DNA of 58,543 bases from Bacillota bacterium (GCA_036504675.1 DASXUT010000067.1:1-58543), one strand, 5' to 3'. Positions 32,946 through 41,814 are shown, counted from the first letter of the stretch. Made by a program: numbers and translations. The notes: generated from the sequence alone by a model not told the origin.

Positions 32946-34412
32946 CTAGTCGCTCAGGCCGGCGTCGGCCTTGCGGATGATTTCCTCCAGTTCCCGCTGG
33001 GCCTCGGGGGCGAGCGGCTGGGTCTCGTATTCACGGATCGTCTTCTGGGCGATCTCGGTGGCCTTCTCAAAGGCCCCGGCCCGACCGGAAGTCTCCCACA
33101 CTTGGAGCGGGCTACGGTCGACGATGGTCGGCCGCCAGATCTCCCGCATGTGGGCCCGGGTGTGCTTGTGGGAGAGGTAGTTGCCGCCGATGCCGACTTC
33201 CTTGATGACGTCGACGGCGAGGGTCTCGCGGTCGACCGGGATGCCTTGGGAGAAACGCCGGGCGATCTCGTAGATCTCGGCGTCCATGATGATCTCTTGG
33301 AAGGACATGATCTTCGAGCCATTGAGCATGCCCGCGCCGGTCATCATGGCCACGGTGGTGAAGACCGAGGCGACGGTGGAGAAGACGTTGTCGACGGCGG
33401 CCTGCCAATCGGGCATCTTGGCTCCGGTGGCCATGGTCCCCATCGACAGCGGGATGCCGTAGTGGGCGCAGATCTCCTGGAAGCCGGCGGCCAGGAGGTA
33501 GTCCTCCGGCCCGCCGCCGGTGTAGCTCCCAAGGCGGAGGTCGATGGCGGTGGGCGCGGCGGCGAAGAAGAAGGGCGAGCCGGGATGGGCCGTCTGCATC
33601 AAGACCAGCGGGGCCAAGGCGTCAACCGTCGTCACCACCAGGTTGCCGGCCAGGGTCGCCGGGGCGGTGGCACAGGACATCGGCATCGGCATGAAGCCGG
33701 TCGGCAGTCCGTGCTCGGCGGCCACCAGTGAGGCTTCCAGGCTGCCGCCGTCTTGGCCGAGCGGGTCCATGGCGCACTGCATGACCGACAGGACGGGGCG
33801 CTTGCGGAGCTCCTCGTAGCCGCCGGCGACGACGGCCGCCATCTCCACGGAATACCTGGCGACCTCCTCGTCGATGATCGTCTCCGGCTGGACGTGCTTG
33901 GCCGTGCCGGCGAAGGCCGCCTGCAGCTCGTGAAGGGGACGGGTCTTGGCCGGGACGTCCTGAGCGCTGACCATCGGTCCCCAGTAGAAGGCGATGGCCG
34001 GCAGGGAGTCAGCCAATCGCGCCGAGTCTTCGATGTCTTTCTTGGTCGATAGCCGGCGGGTGCCGGTCCACAGATCATAGGTCTCGATGCCGCAGCCGTC
34101 GGTCGACAGGTAACAGTGCTTGCCGTCGAGGTCGAGGTTGTTATCCGGGTCGCGGGCGCCCAGGACGTACCGTTTCGGGGCCGTCTCAAGGGCTTTCTCG
34201 ACCAGGCCGCGGGGCAGCTTGACGTGCATCTTCTCGCGGTTCACGGTGGCCCCCGCGCCGGCCAGGATGTCCAGGGCCTTGTGGGATGGCATCGAGACGC
34301 CGACCTCTTCCATGACCTCGAGCGCGGCCTGGTGGAAAGCCTCGAGTTCTTCCCTGGTGAACAGTTTGACCTGTAGCTTTGGCTCAATGGGCAGGATCCT
34401 CTGGCGGGCCAT
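32946..34412 (-). CDS. MttB-family (non-pyrrolysine) methyltransferase
   Basis: 488 residues from ATG 34412 after GGAGGAGATGACC. Family marks are FTREELEAFHQAALEVMEEVG at the N-terminus (residues 18-38), GGSLEASLVAAEHGLP, ATGAKMPDWQAAVDN near residue 345, and YLSHKHTRAHMREIW near the C-terminus. No in-frame stop of any kind interrupts the frame, so no amber-encoded pyrrolysine is used, as in MtgB, MtpB and MtcB. Those act on quaternary amines such as glycine betaine, proline betaine and carnitine. The substrate here is unknown. First gene of the operon with corrinoid protein, folate methyltransferase, sigma-54 activator and KamA. Confidence 0.92.
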   Translation of the reverse strand: MARQRILPIEPKLQVKLFTREELEAFHQAALEVMEEVGVSMPSHKALDILAGAGATVNREKMHVKLPRGLVEKALETAPKRYVLGARDPDNNLDLDGKHCYLSTDGCGIETYDLWTGTRRLSTKKDIEDSARLADSLPAIAFYWGPMVSAQDVPAKTRPLHELQAAFAGTAKHVQPETIIDEEVARYSVEMAAVVAGGYEELRKRPVLSVMQCAMDPLGQDGGSLEASLVAAEHGLPTGFMPMPMSCATAPATLAGNLVVTTVDALAPLVLMQTAHPGSPFFFAAAPTAIDLRLGSYTGGGPEDYLLAAGFQEICAHYGIPLSMGTMATGAKMPDWQAAVDNVFSTVASVFTTVAMMTGAGMLNGSKIMSFQEIIMDAEIYEIARRFSQGIPVDRETLAVDVIKEVGIGGNYLSHKHTRAHMREIWRPTIVDRSPLQVWETSGRAGAFEKATEIAQKTIREYETQPLAPEAQRELEEIIRKADAGLSD

Positions 34413-34529
34413 TGGTCATCTCCTCCTCTGCTCCGAATGGGGCGGCGAAGGCCCCGCGCCGGCCGCGCGCCTCGACGGGGGGGCGGTGGGGCCGGCCCTG
34501 ACGCTGAATTTGTCTACGTTGTTGATTGG

Positions 34530-34545
34530 AGCAAGAAATGTGCCA
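34530..34545 (-). promoter_or_regulatory. Perfect sigma-54 (-24/-12) promoter
   Basis: On the minus strand TGGCACATTTCTTGCT: TGGCAC, 5 bases, TTGCT, which is the full consensus. A start near 34518 gives a leader of about 105 bases before the MttB gene. GTCTGaagCAGAC at 34572-34584, just upstream of the promoter, is an inverted repeat that could be an activator site. 34585-34900 holds no gene that I can support. Confidence 0.85.
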
Positions 34546-34910
34546 CCACCGGGATGGGCCCGTCCCTCGCCGTCTGAAGCAGACTGCAGCTAAATGGGGG
34601 GGCTGAACGGCGATCCGGCGTGGAAAGAGTGACGGAAATCCGGCAAGATGGGCCGAAAGGTGCCCAAAACTCGGCGAACGAGAAGCGCGGAGTCGGGCCC
34701 GGATGACGGGAAATCGTCAATGGTCTTTTCTGTGTGGCCGGCTTGGAATCCTCTCGGCCGATACCCGTCAGGCCGGCCCCGGGCCGGATCGGCCGAGGGG
34801 ACGTAGGCCACCACGGCGAGGACGGCGACCAGGGTGACGATGATGATGGGCGGATCCCCGGCCCCACCTGAGCTGGAAGGAAGTCCCTAAAGCCGAGGGC
34901 CGCGGGTCGA

Positions 34911-34939
34911 TTGACAGCCACCCGAGGGGTGGGTATAAT
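34911..34939 (+). promoter_or_regulatory. Perfect sigma-A promoter of the mutagenesis cassette
   Basis: TTGACA (34911-34916), 17 bases, TATAAT (34934-34939), all at consensus. Silenced by the LexA box immediately downstream. Confidence 0.88.
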
Positions 34940-34950
34940 GAGCTTAGACC

Positions 34951-34964
34951 CGAACAGGTGTTCG
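34951..34964 (+). promoter_or_regulatory. LexA (SOS) box
   Basis: CGAACAGGTGTTCG fits the Bacillus-type consensus CGAAC-N4-GTTCG exactly. It begins 11 bases after the -10, so bound LexA would cover the transcription start. It makes the cassette DNA-damage inducible. Confidence 0.85.
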
Positions 34965-34992
34965 GGACAGATTTATACTCGGGGTGGGGGTC

Positions 34993-36360
34993 ATGCGTCG
35001 AATCGCTTTTATCGAGGTTCGTGGACTCTTGTGCGGGGCTCTGGCCGAGGGGCTCATTGAAGCGAGGGGTCAGGACGGTGATGACCGGCCGGCGGCCGGG
35101 GCGAAGGTGGTCATCAAAGACGGCCGGGTCCTTGACTTCTCGGCCGAGGCCGGGGCCGCCGGAGTCCTGGTCGGCGTCCGCGAACGCCATGCTAAGCAGG
35201 CCTGCCACTGGGCCAAATTGGTCGACTATGACGAGGCTGCCTACCGCCCCGTGGTCAGCTCGTTCTTCGACCTCCTTATAAACCTCTCGCCGGTCATCGA
35301 ACCGGTTTCGGAAACCCAGGCTTTCGTCGATTTGACCGGTCTCCGGGCGGAAGGCGAGGCCCTAGCCGCCCTGGTCGGCTCGGCCGTCCCGAGGATGGCC
35401 TTCAAGCTTTGGATCGGAATAGCTTCCTCCAAGCTCGTGGCCAAGGCCGCCGTGCTCGGCTCCCAGGGAGCCTATACGCCGGCCCGACTGACCCAGGTGA
35501 CGACCATGCCAGGCGCGGAGATCATCGAGGTTCTCAGGGGCGGCGAGGCCGACTACCTGGCGCCGCTGCCGCCCGATCGGCTCTGGCGGCTCGATGAAGC
35601 CACCGTCTCGAAGCTCGAAGGGCTGGGGATCACGACCATCGGGCAGCTGGCCCACCTGCCCCAGGGCCAGTTGAACCGGCGCTTTGGTCTTGGCGGCCGG
35701 CTCATCCTCGACCTCGCCCGCGGCCTGGACCCAGCTCCAGTGCGCCCGCTCTATCCGCGGCGGGAGTTCGAAGAGAGGTTACCTTTCGATGCCGGCGTGT
35801 CCGACGCCAAGGTCGTCGCCGCCGCCGCCGGCCGGTTGGCCGTCAAGCTGAGCCGTCGCTTGAGCCAGAACTTTGAGGGTTGCCGGCGGGTCCTCCTCGA
35901 AGTGCGGGCCGGGCCGACGGCCTACCACGCAGCCCGCGGTTTTCCCCGGCCGGAGTCCTCGGCCGCTACTCTCAAGGGGGCGCTGATGACCCTTCTCTCC
36001 AGGCTGACAATCAATGAACCGGTGACTTCGCTCAAGGCCGTGGCCGGTGACCTCACCCCCCTGTCGGGCCTGCAGCCAGACCTGTTCTACGAACCCGTCG
36101 CGGTGTCCCACGAGCGGGCCAAGGCCCGGGAAGGGCTGGGAGGGACGATTGAAGCCCTGCGCCAGAAGTACTCCGACCGGGTGATCGCCTTCGGCAAGGA
36201 TGACGAGGTGCCCCGGCGCGAAAGGATGCTGGCCCTTTGGGATCCCTACCGCTCAGGGAGGAGCGAACCATGTCCCGTATCGTCGACTGCCGCATCTCGG
36301 TCGAACTCAACCCCGACCATACCCCACGGGCCTTCCGTCACCGCGCTTTCCACCGGGTGA
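34993..36360 (+). CDS. imuB: ImuB-like inactive Y-family polymerase
   Basis: 455 residues from ATG 34993 with GGGGTGGGGG upstream. Y-family architecture: palm/fingers in the first ~170 residues, HhH in KLEGLGITTIGQLAHLP near 210, little finger near 270-380. Catalytic carboxylates are missing: the first motif reads AFIEVRG in place of hxhDhDxFFA, and the SVDE motif reads VSETQAFVDLTG. This is the ImuB pattern, a non-catalytic adaptor that brings an error-prone DnaE to damaged DNA and the beta clamp. The last ~30 residues overlap the next gene in another frame. LexA-controlled. Confidence 0.88.
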   Translation: MRRIAFIEVRGLLCGALAEGLIEARGQDGDDRPAAGAKVVIKDGRVLDFSAEAGAAGVLVGVRERHAKQACHWAKLVDYDEAAYRPVVSSFFDLLINLSPVIEPVSETQAFVDLTGLRAEGEALAALVGSAVPRMAFKLWIGIASSKLVAKAAVLGSQGAYTPARLTQVTTMPGAEIIEVLRGGEADYLAPLPPDRLWRLDEATVSKLEGLGITTIGQLAHLPQGQLNRRFGLGGRLILDLARGLDPAPVRPLYPRREFEERLPFDAGVSDAKVVAAAAGRLAVKLSRRLSQNFEGCRRVLLEVRAGPTAYHAARGFPRPESSAATLKGALMTLLSRLTINEPVTSLKAVAGDLTPLSGLQPDLFYEPVAVSHERAKAREGLGGTIEALRQKYSDRVIAFGKDDEVPRRERMLALWDPYRSGRSEPCPVSSTAASRSNSTPTIPHGPSVTALSTG

Positions 36361-36566
36361 AAGAGATCCTCGACCGGTGGGTCGAGGCCGGCGAATGGTG
36401 GGACGGGGACGGTCCAAAGGAAGTCTTTCGGGTAGCCACTGACGACGGCGGGGTCTTCGAGCTGTCGCGGGAGGTGGAGAAAAGGTCCTCGGGCCCGCAG
36501 GACGCAAAGCCGGCCGGATTAGGCGCAAACGGAGAAGAGTGGAAACTCTACAAGATCTATGACTGA
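36270..36566 (+). CDS. Small DUF6504-like protein of the mutagenesis cassette
   Basis: 98 residues from ATG 36270, with GGAGGAGCG upstream. HRVKEILDRWVEAGEWW, a middle FRVATDDGGVFELSRE and C-terminal EEWKLYKIYD follow the pattern of small proteins (DUF6504) found beside Y-family polymerases. No catalytic motif. The first 91 bases overlap the imuB tail, so the two are translationally coupled. Perhaps a mutasome accessory. Confidence 0.75.
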   Translation: MSRIVDCRISVELNPDHTPRAFRHRAFHRVKEILDRWVEAGEWWDGDGPKEVFRVATDDGGVFELSREVEKRSSGPQDAKPAGLGANGEEWKLYKIYD

Positions 36567-36584
36567 TTGAAACGGGGCCCGACG

Positions 36585-39500
36585 ATGACCTTCTCACACC
36601 TGCACGTCCACAGTCAGTTTTCCTTCCTCGATGGGGCCGGCCGCATCGAGGACCTGGTAAGCAAATCCGCCGATGACGGTTCTCCGGCCATCGCCGTGAC
36701 CGACCACAGTAATCTCAGCGTGGCTGTCCCGTTGGCCAAGGCCGCCAAGGCCGCCGGGATCAAAGCTATCCAAGGGGTCGAGCTATGGGTAGCTACTCCG
36801 CTCGCGTCCGAGCCGGAAAAGTCCGCCGGCGACGCCAGCGCCGGCGTGGCTGGCGGGCACCTAACCTTGCTGGCCCAGAACCCCCGTGGTTACGCCAACA
36901 TCTGCCGCCTGGTCAGCCGAGCCCACCTGGAGAATCCCCGACTGGATCCGCGGGTTTGGCCGGCGGCGCTCCGGGTGAATAGTGAAGAGGTCATCGCCCT
37001 CTCCGGCTGCCGCCGCGGCGAGATCCCTTCGCTGATCCTGCGAGGTCGCCACCAGGAGGCTTTGGAAGTCGCCGGCCGCTATCGCGACCTCTTCGGACCC
37101 GACCGTTTCTTCATCGAGTTGCAAGATGAACTCCTACCCGGGACGACCGCCCTCGTCAAGGACTTGAAGGAGTTGGCCGACCGGTTGGGCCTCCGGGTCG
37201 TGGCCACCAACAACGTCCATTACCTGACCAAAGCAGGTTTTCCCACTCACGACCTGCTGACCTGTGTCCGGACCCTGACGACCATCGGTGAGGTGCACCC
37301 CGAACGCCGACTCAACGCCGAGAACTACCTCAAGTCGCCGACCGAGATGGTCGCCCTCTTCAGGGCCCACCCCGAGGCCGTCCGCACCACCGAGGAGATT
37401 GCCGAGCGCTGCCAGCCCGCGCTGGACTTGGGGGCCAACCTCTTCCCCAAGTTCACCGTGCCCCTGGGGGAGACGGCGGGCTCGTTCCTCCGCAAGGTAG
37501 CCAGTCAGGGCGCCGTCTGGCGTTACCGGACGATCACTCCAGACATCCGCGGCCGTCTCGACCACGAGCTCGACATCATCACCAAGCTGGGCTACGAGGA
37601 CTACTTCTTGCTCGTCTGGGATGTCGCCAAGTACGCCCGTGGTCAGGGGATTCGGTTCGCCGGGCGAGGTTCGGCCGCCGACTCAGCGGTGGCCTATTGC
37701 CTGGGGATCACCGACGTCGATGCGATTCGGCGGGGCCTCCTCTTTGAGCGCTTCATGAGCCTGGAAAGGGCCGAGAAACCGGACATCGACATCGATTTCG
37801 ACGCCCGTCACCGTGACCGTGTGACCCGTTACATCTATGAGCGCTATGGGGCCGACCGGGTGGCGACGGTCGCTACCTTCAACACCTTTCAAGGACGCTC
37901 GGCCATCCGCGACCTCGGGAAGGTCCTGGATTTCCCCCCCGAGGAGCTCGACCGGTTGGCCAAGAGGCTTCCCTGGATCGGCGCCGATGAATTGAAGCTG
38001 GCCTTTGAGGGGCTCCCGGAACTCAGGCAGGGCGGCCTGCTTCCGGTCAGGCGCTATCAGAAGCTCTTTGAGGCGGCGGCCGAGGTTGCCGGATTCCCCC
38101 GGCACCTCGGAACCCACCTTGGCGGGGTGGTCATCTCGGCCTGCCCGTTGAACGAGGTTACCGCCCTTCAGGAGGCGGCCAAAGGCGTCGTCGTCTGCCA
38201 GATGGACAAGACGCAGGTCGAGGACGCCGGTCTGGTCAAGCTGGATCTCCTTTGCCTGAGGACGATGGGCGCAGTCGAAGAGTCGGTCCGAGCCATCCAA
38301 ACCGCGGCCCGGGGCACCCCGCCCGCGGCCTCCGCCACCCCGCCAGGGCCGCCGGCAGGCGCCTTCGACTACGACCAAATCCCGATGGACGACCCCGAGG
38401 TCTACAAGCTCCTTCAGACGGGGAAGACGATCGGCGTCTTCCAGCTCGAGAGCCCGGCTCAGCGGGCCCTCCAGGCCCGCCTGGGGACGGAGGACATCGA
38501 GGACATCGTCGCCAGCGTGGCCCTCATCCGGCCGGGCCCGATCAAGGGCAACATGGTTGAGCCGTTCATCGCCCGCCGGCGCGGGCGGGAGCCGGTCACC
38601 TACCTGCATCCGGCCCTCGAGCCGATCCTCGAAAGGACCTATGGCGTCGTCCTTTTCCAGGAGCAGGTCATCGAGATAGCCACGGCCGTCGCCGGTTTCA
38701 CCCCGGGGGAGGCCGACCGTCTTCGCCGGGTGATGAGCCATGCCCGCTCGCGCAAGGACATGGAGGAGATCGGCCGCCTCTTCGTGGAGAAGGCGCGGGC
38801 CAAAGGGGTCGAGGGGGAGGTGGCCGAGACCGTCTTCGGCTACATGGCCGGGTACGCCAGCTATGGGTTCTGCGAGGCCCACGCGGCGGCCTTCGCCAGT
38901 ACTGCTTACAAGACGGCCTACCTCCTCCGGTACCACCCGGCTGAGTTCTTCGCCGGCATCCTGACCCTTCAGCCGATGGGCTATTACCCACCCAACACCA
39001 TCTGCGTCGAGGCCAGGCGACGTGGGGTGGCCATCCTTCAGCCCGACGTCAACAAAAGCGGCGAGGCTTTCCAGGTCGAGACGATCAATGGACGCGAGAC
39101 GGCCGAAGGGGATCCGCCGAAACAGGGCATCCGCATCGCCCTCAAGAGGGTCAAGGGGATGAGCAGCCAAGCCCTGGGCTCGATCATCAAAGGCCGCGGC
39201 GAGCGGCCCTTCGCTGATCTCTTTGACTTCTGCGCCCGGACCACGGTCGACCGTGACATCATCGAGAACCTGATCAAGGTCGGCGCCTTCGACTCGCGGG
39301 AGCCGAACCGCCGGGCGCTTCTCTGGTCGCTCGACGACGCCCTGGCCCGGGGAAGCGTGGGCGGACTGCTGGAGGTGGCCGAGCCGGCCCCGCCAAGCCC
39401 GGCCATCGATGACTTCACCGAGTTCGAGAAGATCGCCTTCGAGCATCAACTCCTGGAGATCCAGGTCAGGCGGCACTATATGAGCCTGCTCCGGGAAAGA

Positions 39501-39875
39501 CTAAGGGCCGCCGGCTTTTGCGCCAGTCGTTCCCTGGCGGCGATGAGCCGCGGCCGTCCGGTGAAGATCGCTGGATTGTTGGTCCGGCCTCATCGTCCGC
39601 CGACCAAGAGCGGAAGGACCGTGGTCTTCCTGTCCCTCGAGGACGAGTTCGGGCTGGCCGACGTGACCGTCTTCGAATCCGTTTACCAGAAATACGGGCA
39701 GTACATCTTCTGCGATCCCTGTCCGCCGCTGATCGTCTGGGGCCAGATCGAACGGCGGGGGAAGGGGGTCAGCGTTACCGCCGAACGGCTGGCCCACCTG
39801 GACCCGAAGGACCTGCCGCGGGACCCGACCGCGCCGCGGTGGCGGGCGAAAAGCCTGCGGGAGTATCAGCCGTAG
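36585..39875 (+). CDS. dnaE: DnaE-type DNA polymerase III alpha (error-prone, DnaE2/DnaE1 clade)
   Basis: 1096 residues from ATG 36585; TTG 36567 is an alternative. N-terminal PHP domain HLHVHSQFSFLDG, active-site motif EKPDIDIDFDARHRD near residue 400 with the Asp pair, GVVLFQEQVIEIA and YGFCEAHAAAFA in the fingers, and a C-terminal OB fold (VKIAGLLVRPHRPPT). Length and order after imuB match SOS mutagenesis cassettes in which ImuB, a small partner and DnaE carry out translesion synthesis. It also resembles DnaE1-type enzymes, but the LexA promoter makes the mutagenic role more likely. Confidence 0.93.
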   Translation: MTFSHLHVHSQFSFLDGAGRIEDLVSKSADDGSPAIAVTDHSNLSVAVPLAKAAKAAGIKAIQGVELWVATPLASEPEKSAGDASAGVAGGHLTLLAQNPRGYANICRLVSRAHLENPRLDPRVWPAALRVNSEEVIALSGCRRGEIPSLILRGRHQEALEVAGRYRDLFGPDRFFIELQDELLPGTTALVKDLKELADRLGLRVVATNNVHYLTKAGFPTHDLLTCVRTLTTIGEVHPERRLNAENYLKSPTEMVALFRAHPEAVRTTEEIAERCQPALDLGANLFPKFTVPLGETAGSFLRKVASQGAVWRYRTITPDIRGRLDHELDIITKLGYEDYFLLVWDVAKYARGQGIRFAGRGSAADSAVAYCLGITDVDAIRRGLLFERFMSLERAEKPDIDIDFDARHRDRVTRYIYERYGADRVATVATFNTFQGRSAIRDLGKVLDFPPEELDRLAKRLPWIGADELKLAFEGLPELRQGGLLPVRRYQKLFEAAAEVAGFPRHLGTHLGGVVISACPLNEVTALQEAAKGVVVCQMDKTQVEDAGLVKLDLLCLRTMGAVEESVRAIQTAARGTPPAASATPPGPPAGAFDYDQIPMDDPEVYKLLQTGKTIGVFQLESPAQRALQARLGTEDIEDIVASVALIRPGPIKGNMVEPFIARRRGREPVTYLHPALEPILERTYGVVLFQEQVIEIATAVAGFTPGEADRLRRVMSHARSRKDMEEIGRLFVEKARAKGVEGEVAETVFGYMAGYASYGFCEAHAAAFASTAYKTAYLLRYHPAEFFAGILTLQPMGYYPPNTICVEARRRGVAILQPDVNKSGEAFQVETINGRETAEGDPPKQGIRIALKRVKGMSSQALGSIIKGRGERPFADLFDFCARTTVDRDIIENLIKVGAFDSREPNRRALLWSLDDALARGSVGGLLEVAEPAPPSPAIDDFTEFEKIAFEHQLLEIQVRRHYMSLLRERLRAAGFCASRSLAAMSRGRPVKIAGLLVRPHRPPTKSGRTVVFLSLEDEFGLADVTVFESVYQKYGQYIFCDPCPPLIVWGQIERRGKGVSVTAERLAHLDPKDLPRDPTAPRWRAKSLREYQP

Positions 39876-40293
39876 AGGCGGGGTCGCGGCCCCCAACGTC
39901 CGGCTGCGAGCCGGCAGGTTCGGCATCCTCATAGGTCGAGCGGGTAATGGTCGGGCCGGTCGTCGAAGGCCAGGACCCCGTGCCGACCATTACCAGGAGG
40001 TCCATCCGGCCGAGGTCGGCGGGGGCCAACAGGTGGCCATTGCGCAAGAGCAGAGGATTCAAAGATTCCACAGGCAGATGAGGTCAACCTCCCCGTTGGC
40101 CGACCGCCGGGCGCGCTGAGTCGCACCGGGCGATGAGCCCGCCAATAGGTGCCAAACCGCCGAGGCCGACTTGGCCTCGGCGTCGTCTTGGCCTCCCCGC
40201 CCAGCCTTCCCTCGAGCGGTCGGCCAACGACCTCGGGTCATTTGTCGGTCAACCGTCCCCTCAAGACGGACAACCCCTCGACCGCGAATCGAC
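39876..40293. other. Intergenic region after dnaE
   Basis: About 420 bases before the next promoter. A minus-strand frame at 39929-40126 ends in GVLAFDDRPDHYPLDL and might be a decayed coding fragment, but I cannot name it. The only clear element is the hairpin at 40159-40181. Confidence 0.5.
40159..40181. terminator. Hairpin, possible terminator of the dnaE cassette
   Basis: GCCGAGGCC and GGCCTCGGC pair perfectly (9 bp, loop of 5). The following GTCGTCTTGG is a poor U-tract. It lies about 285 bases after dnaE. Confidence 0.4.
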
Positions 40294-40322
40294 TTGCACA
40301 ACATTGTGCACAATGTTAGGAT
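40294..40322 (+). promoter_or_regulatory. Promoter with 18-bp palindromic operator
   Basis: TTGCAC (40294-40299), 17 bases, TAGGAT (40317-40322). The spacer and one flanking base form the perfect palindrome AACATTGTGCACAATGTT (40300-40317). Its core TTGTGCACAA has the GntR-family form TTGT-NN-ACAA, and a GntR regulator is encoded at 42259. Repression by steric block is expected. Confidence 0.7.
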
Positions 40323-40425
40323 GGAACCAGAAGCCTGCCCATCCAACCCTCAGCACAACCATCCAAACACCTTTATAGCTTGGGAAATGCAGCACTGACC
40401 AGCTCCTATCGGGAGGTCTCAAGAG

Positions 40426-41814
40426 ATGAATCCTGAGGTTTCGACCGAAGACGTTCGCGAAGTGGCGGGAACCGTCGGCGCGACCGCCCCGGCCCGCCCC
40501 TCGAACGGGGGGGGCCGCCAACTCGAGAAGCGGGAACGACTGCTCCGCGGGGAAGTCGACCTCTTCCAGGATAGCCTGGCCGACTTCTACGACCTGCCCG
40601 ACGAAGATATCTTCGCCAAGAGCAAGCCATTCTGGCGTTTCACCTCCCTCAACAAGCAGAGTGGCTACTACATGTACCAGCGGACGCTGCTGGGTCCCTC
40701 GGCCCATCGGGTCAAGGTCCGTGACGAGGTCACCGGCCAAGTCCGCGAGATGGTCATGATGGCCTCCAACAACTACCTCGGGCTGACCACCCACCCACGG
40801 GTCATCGAGGCAGGGATCAAGGCCTACGAAAAATACGGCGGAGGGGCCGGCAGCGTCCCCCTCCTAGCCGGGACCATCGACTTGCACACCGAGCTCGAGC
40901 GAAAACTGGCCAGGTTCAAGGGGTGCGAGGAGGCCATCGTCTTCCCGGCCGGTTACTCCTCCAACGTCGGCTGCGTCGCGGCCCTCGCCCGCCAGGGTGA
41001 CGTCATCGTCAACGACATCCTCAACCACGCCAGCATCGTCGACGGCTCCAGGCTCTCCGGGGCGACCATCAAGGTCTTCCCGCACAACAAGACGGACGTA
41101 CTTGACAAGCTCCTCGGCCGGCTCCGCCGCTCGGGCGAGGCCCGGGGCATCCTGGTCATCGTCGACGGCGTCTTCTCCATGGACGGGGACATCGCCCCGC
41201 TGCCCGATCTGATCAACGTGTGCCGCAAACACGGGGCGAGGCTGATGATCGACGAGGCCCACGCCACCGGAGTCATCGGCCAGAACGGCCACGGGACCCC
41301 TGAGCACTGGGGGGTCGACGGGCAGGTCGACATCGTCGCCGGGACCCTCTCCAAGGGCCTCGGCGGGATTGGCGGGTTCGTCGCTTCGAACAAGGAAGTC
41401 GTCAACTACCTTCGGTTCTATGCCCGGTCCTACATGTTTTCGACGGCCCTGCCGCCGGCCGTGTCGGCCTCCCTCAACGCCGCCCTCGACGTCATCGAGG
41501 AGGAGCCGGAGCTGCGGACGGCTCTCTGGAGGAACATCGTCTACATGCGGGAGCACCTCCGGGCCTTGGGCTGGGACCTCGGCAACGCCGAGACGGCCAT
41601 CTTCCCGCTGATCATCGGGGACGACCGCAAAGTCAAGGAGATGGGTAGCCGCCTCGACGCCATGGGCATCTACGTCAACCCGGTCTTCTACCCGGCCGTG
41701 GCCCGAAAGCTTTCGCGGATCCGCCTCTCGCTGATGGCCACCCACACCCGGAAGGACCTTGACGATACGCTGGCGGCCATCGAAAAGGCGGGGAAGGACG
41801 TTGGAGCGATCTGA
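40426..41814 (+). CDS. Alpha-oxoamine synthase (Kbl/BioF/SPT-type PLP enzyme)
   Basis: 462 residues from ATG 40426 with GGGAGGTC upstream. SNNYLGLTTHPRVIEAG, GTIDLHTELERKLARFKG, the Asp-x-x-His in DEAHATGVIG and the PLP Lys in GTLSKGLGGIGGF. An N-terminal extension of ~90 residues precedes the core, which is longer than in E. coli Kbl (398 residues) or BioF and is closer to serine palmitoyltransferase-like or autoinducer synthase proteins. It condenses an amino acid with an acyl-CoA. No tdh or bio genes are near, so the product is undetermined. Single gene between its own promoter and terminator. Confidence 0.85.
   Translation: MNPEVSTEDVREVAGTVGATAPARPSNGGGRQLEKRERLLRGEVDLFQDSLADFYDLPDEDIFAKSKPFWRFTSLNKQSGYYMYQRTLLGPSAHRVKVRDEVTGQVREMVMMASNNYLGLTTHPRVIEAGIKAYEKYGGGAGSVPLLAGTIDLHTELERKLARFKGCEEAIVFPAGYSSNVGCVAALARQGDVIVNDILNHASIVDGSRLSGATIKVFPHNKTDVLDKLLGRLRRSGEARGILVIVDGVFSMDGDIAPLPDLINVCRKHGARLMIDEAHATGVIGQNGHGTPEHWGVDGQVDIVAGTLSKGLGGIGGFVASNKEVVNYLRFYARSYMFSTALPPAVSASLNAALDVIEEEPELRTALWRNIVYMREHLRALGWDLGNAETAIFPLIIGDDRKVKEMGSRLDAMGIYVNPVFYPAVARKLSRIRLSLMATHTRKDLDDTLAAIEKAGKDVGAI

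Noticed and set aside
32946-34412. Pyrrolysine-containing MttB
   Set aside because: No in-frame amber codon interrupts the gene and the length is complete without one.
37683-39476. 597-codon frame antisense to dnaE
   Set aside because: Mirror of the polymerase reading frame with low-complexity composition and no family motif.
39929-40126. Minus-strand frame ending GVLAFDDRPDHYPLDL as a gene
   Set aside because: Short, no convincing start or family; at most a decayed fragment.
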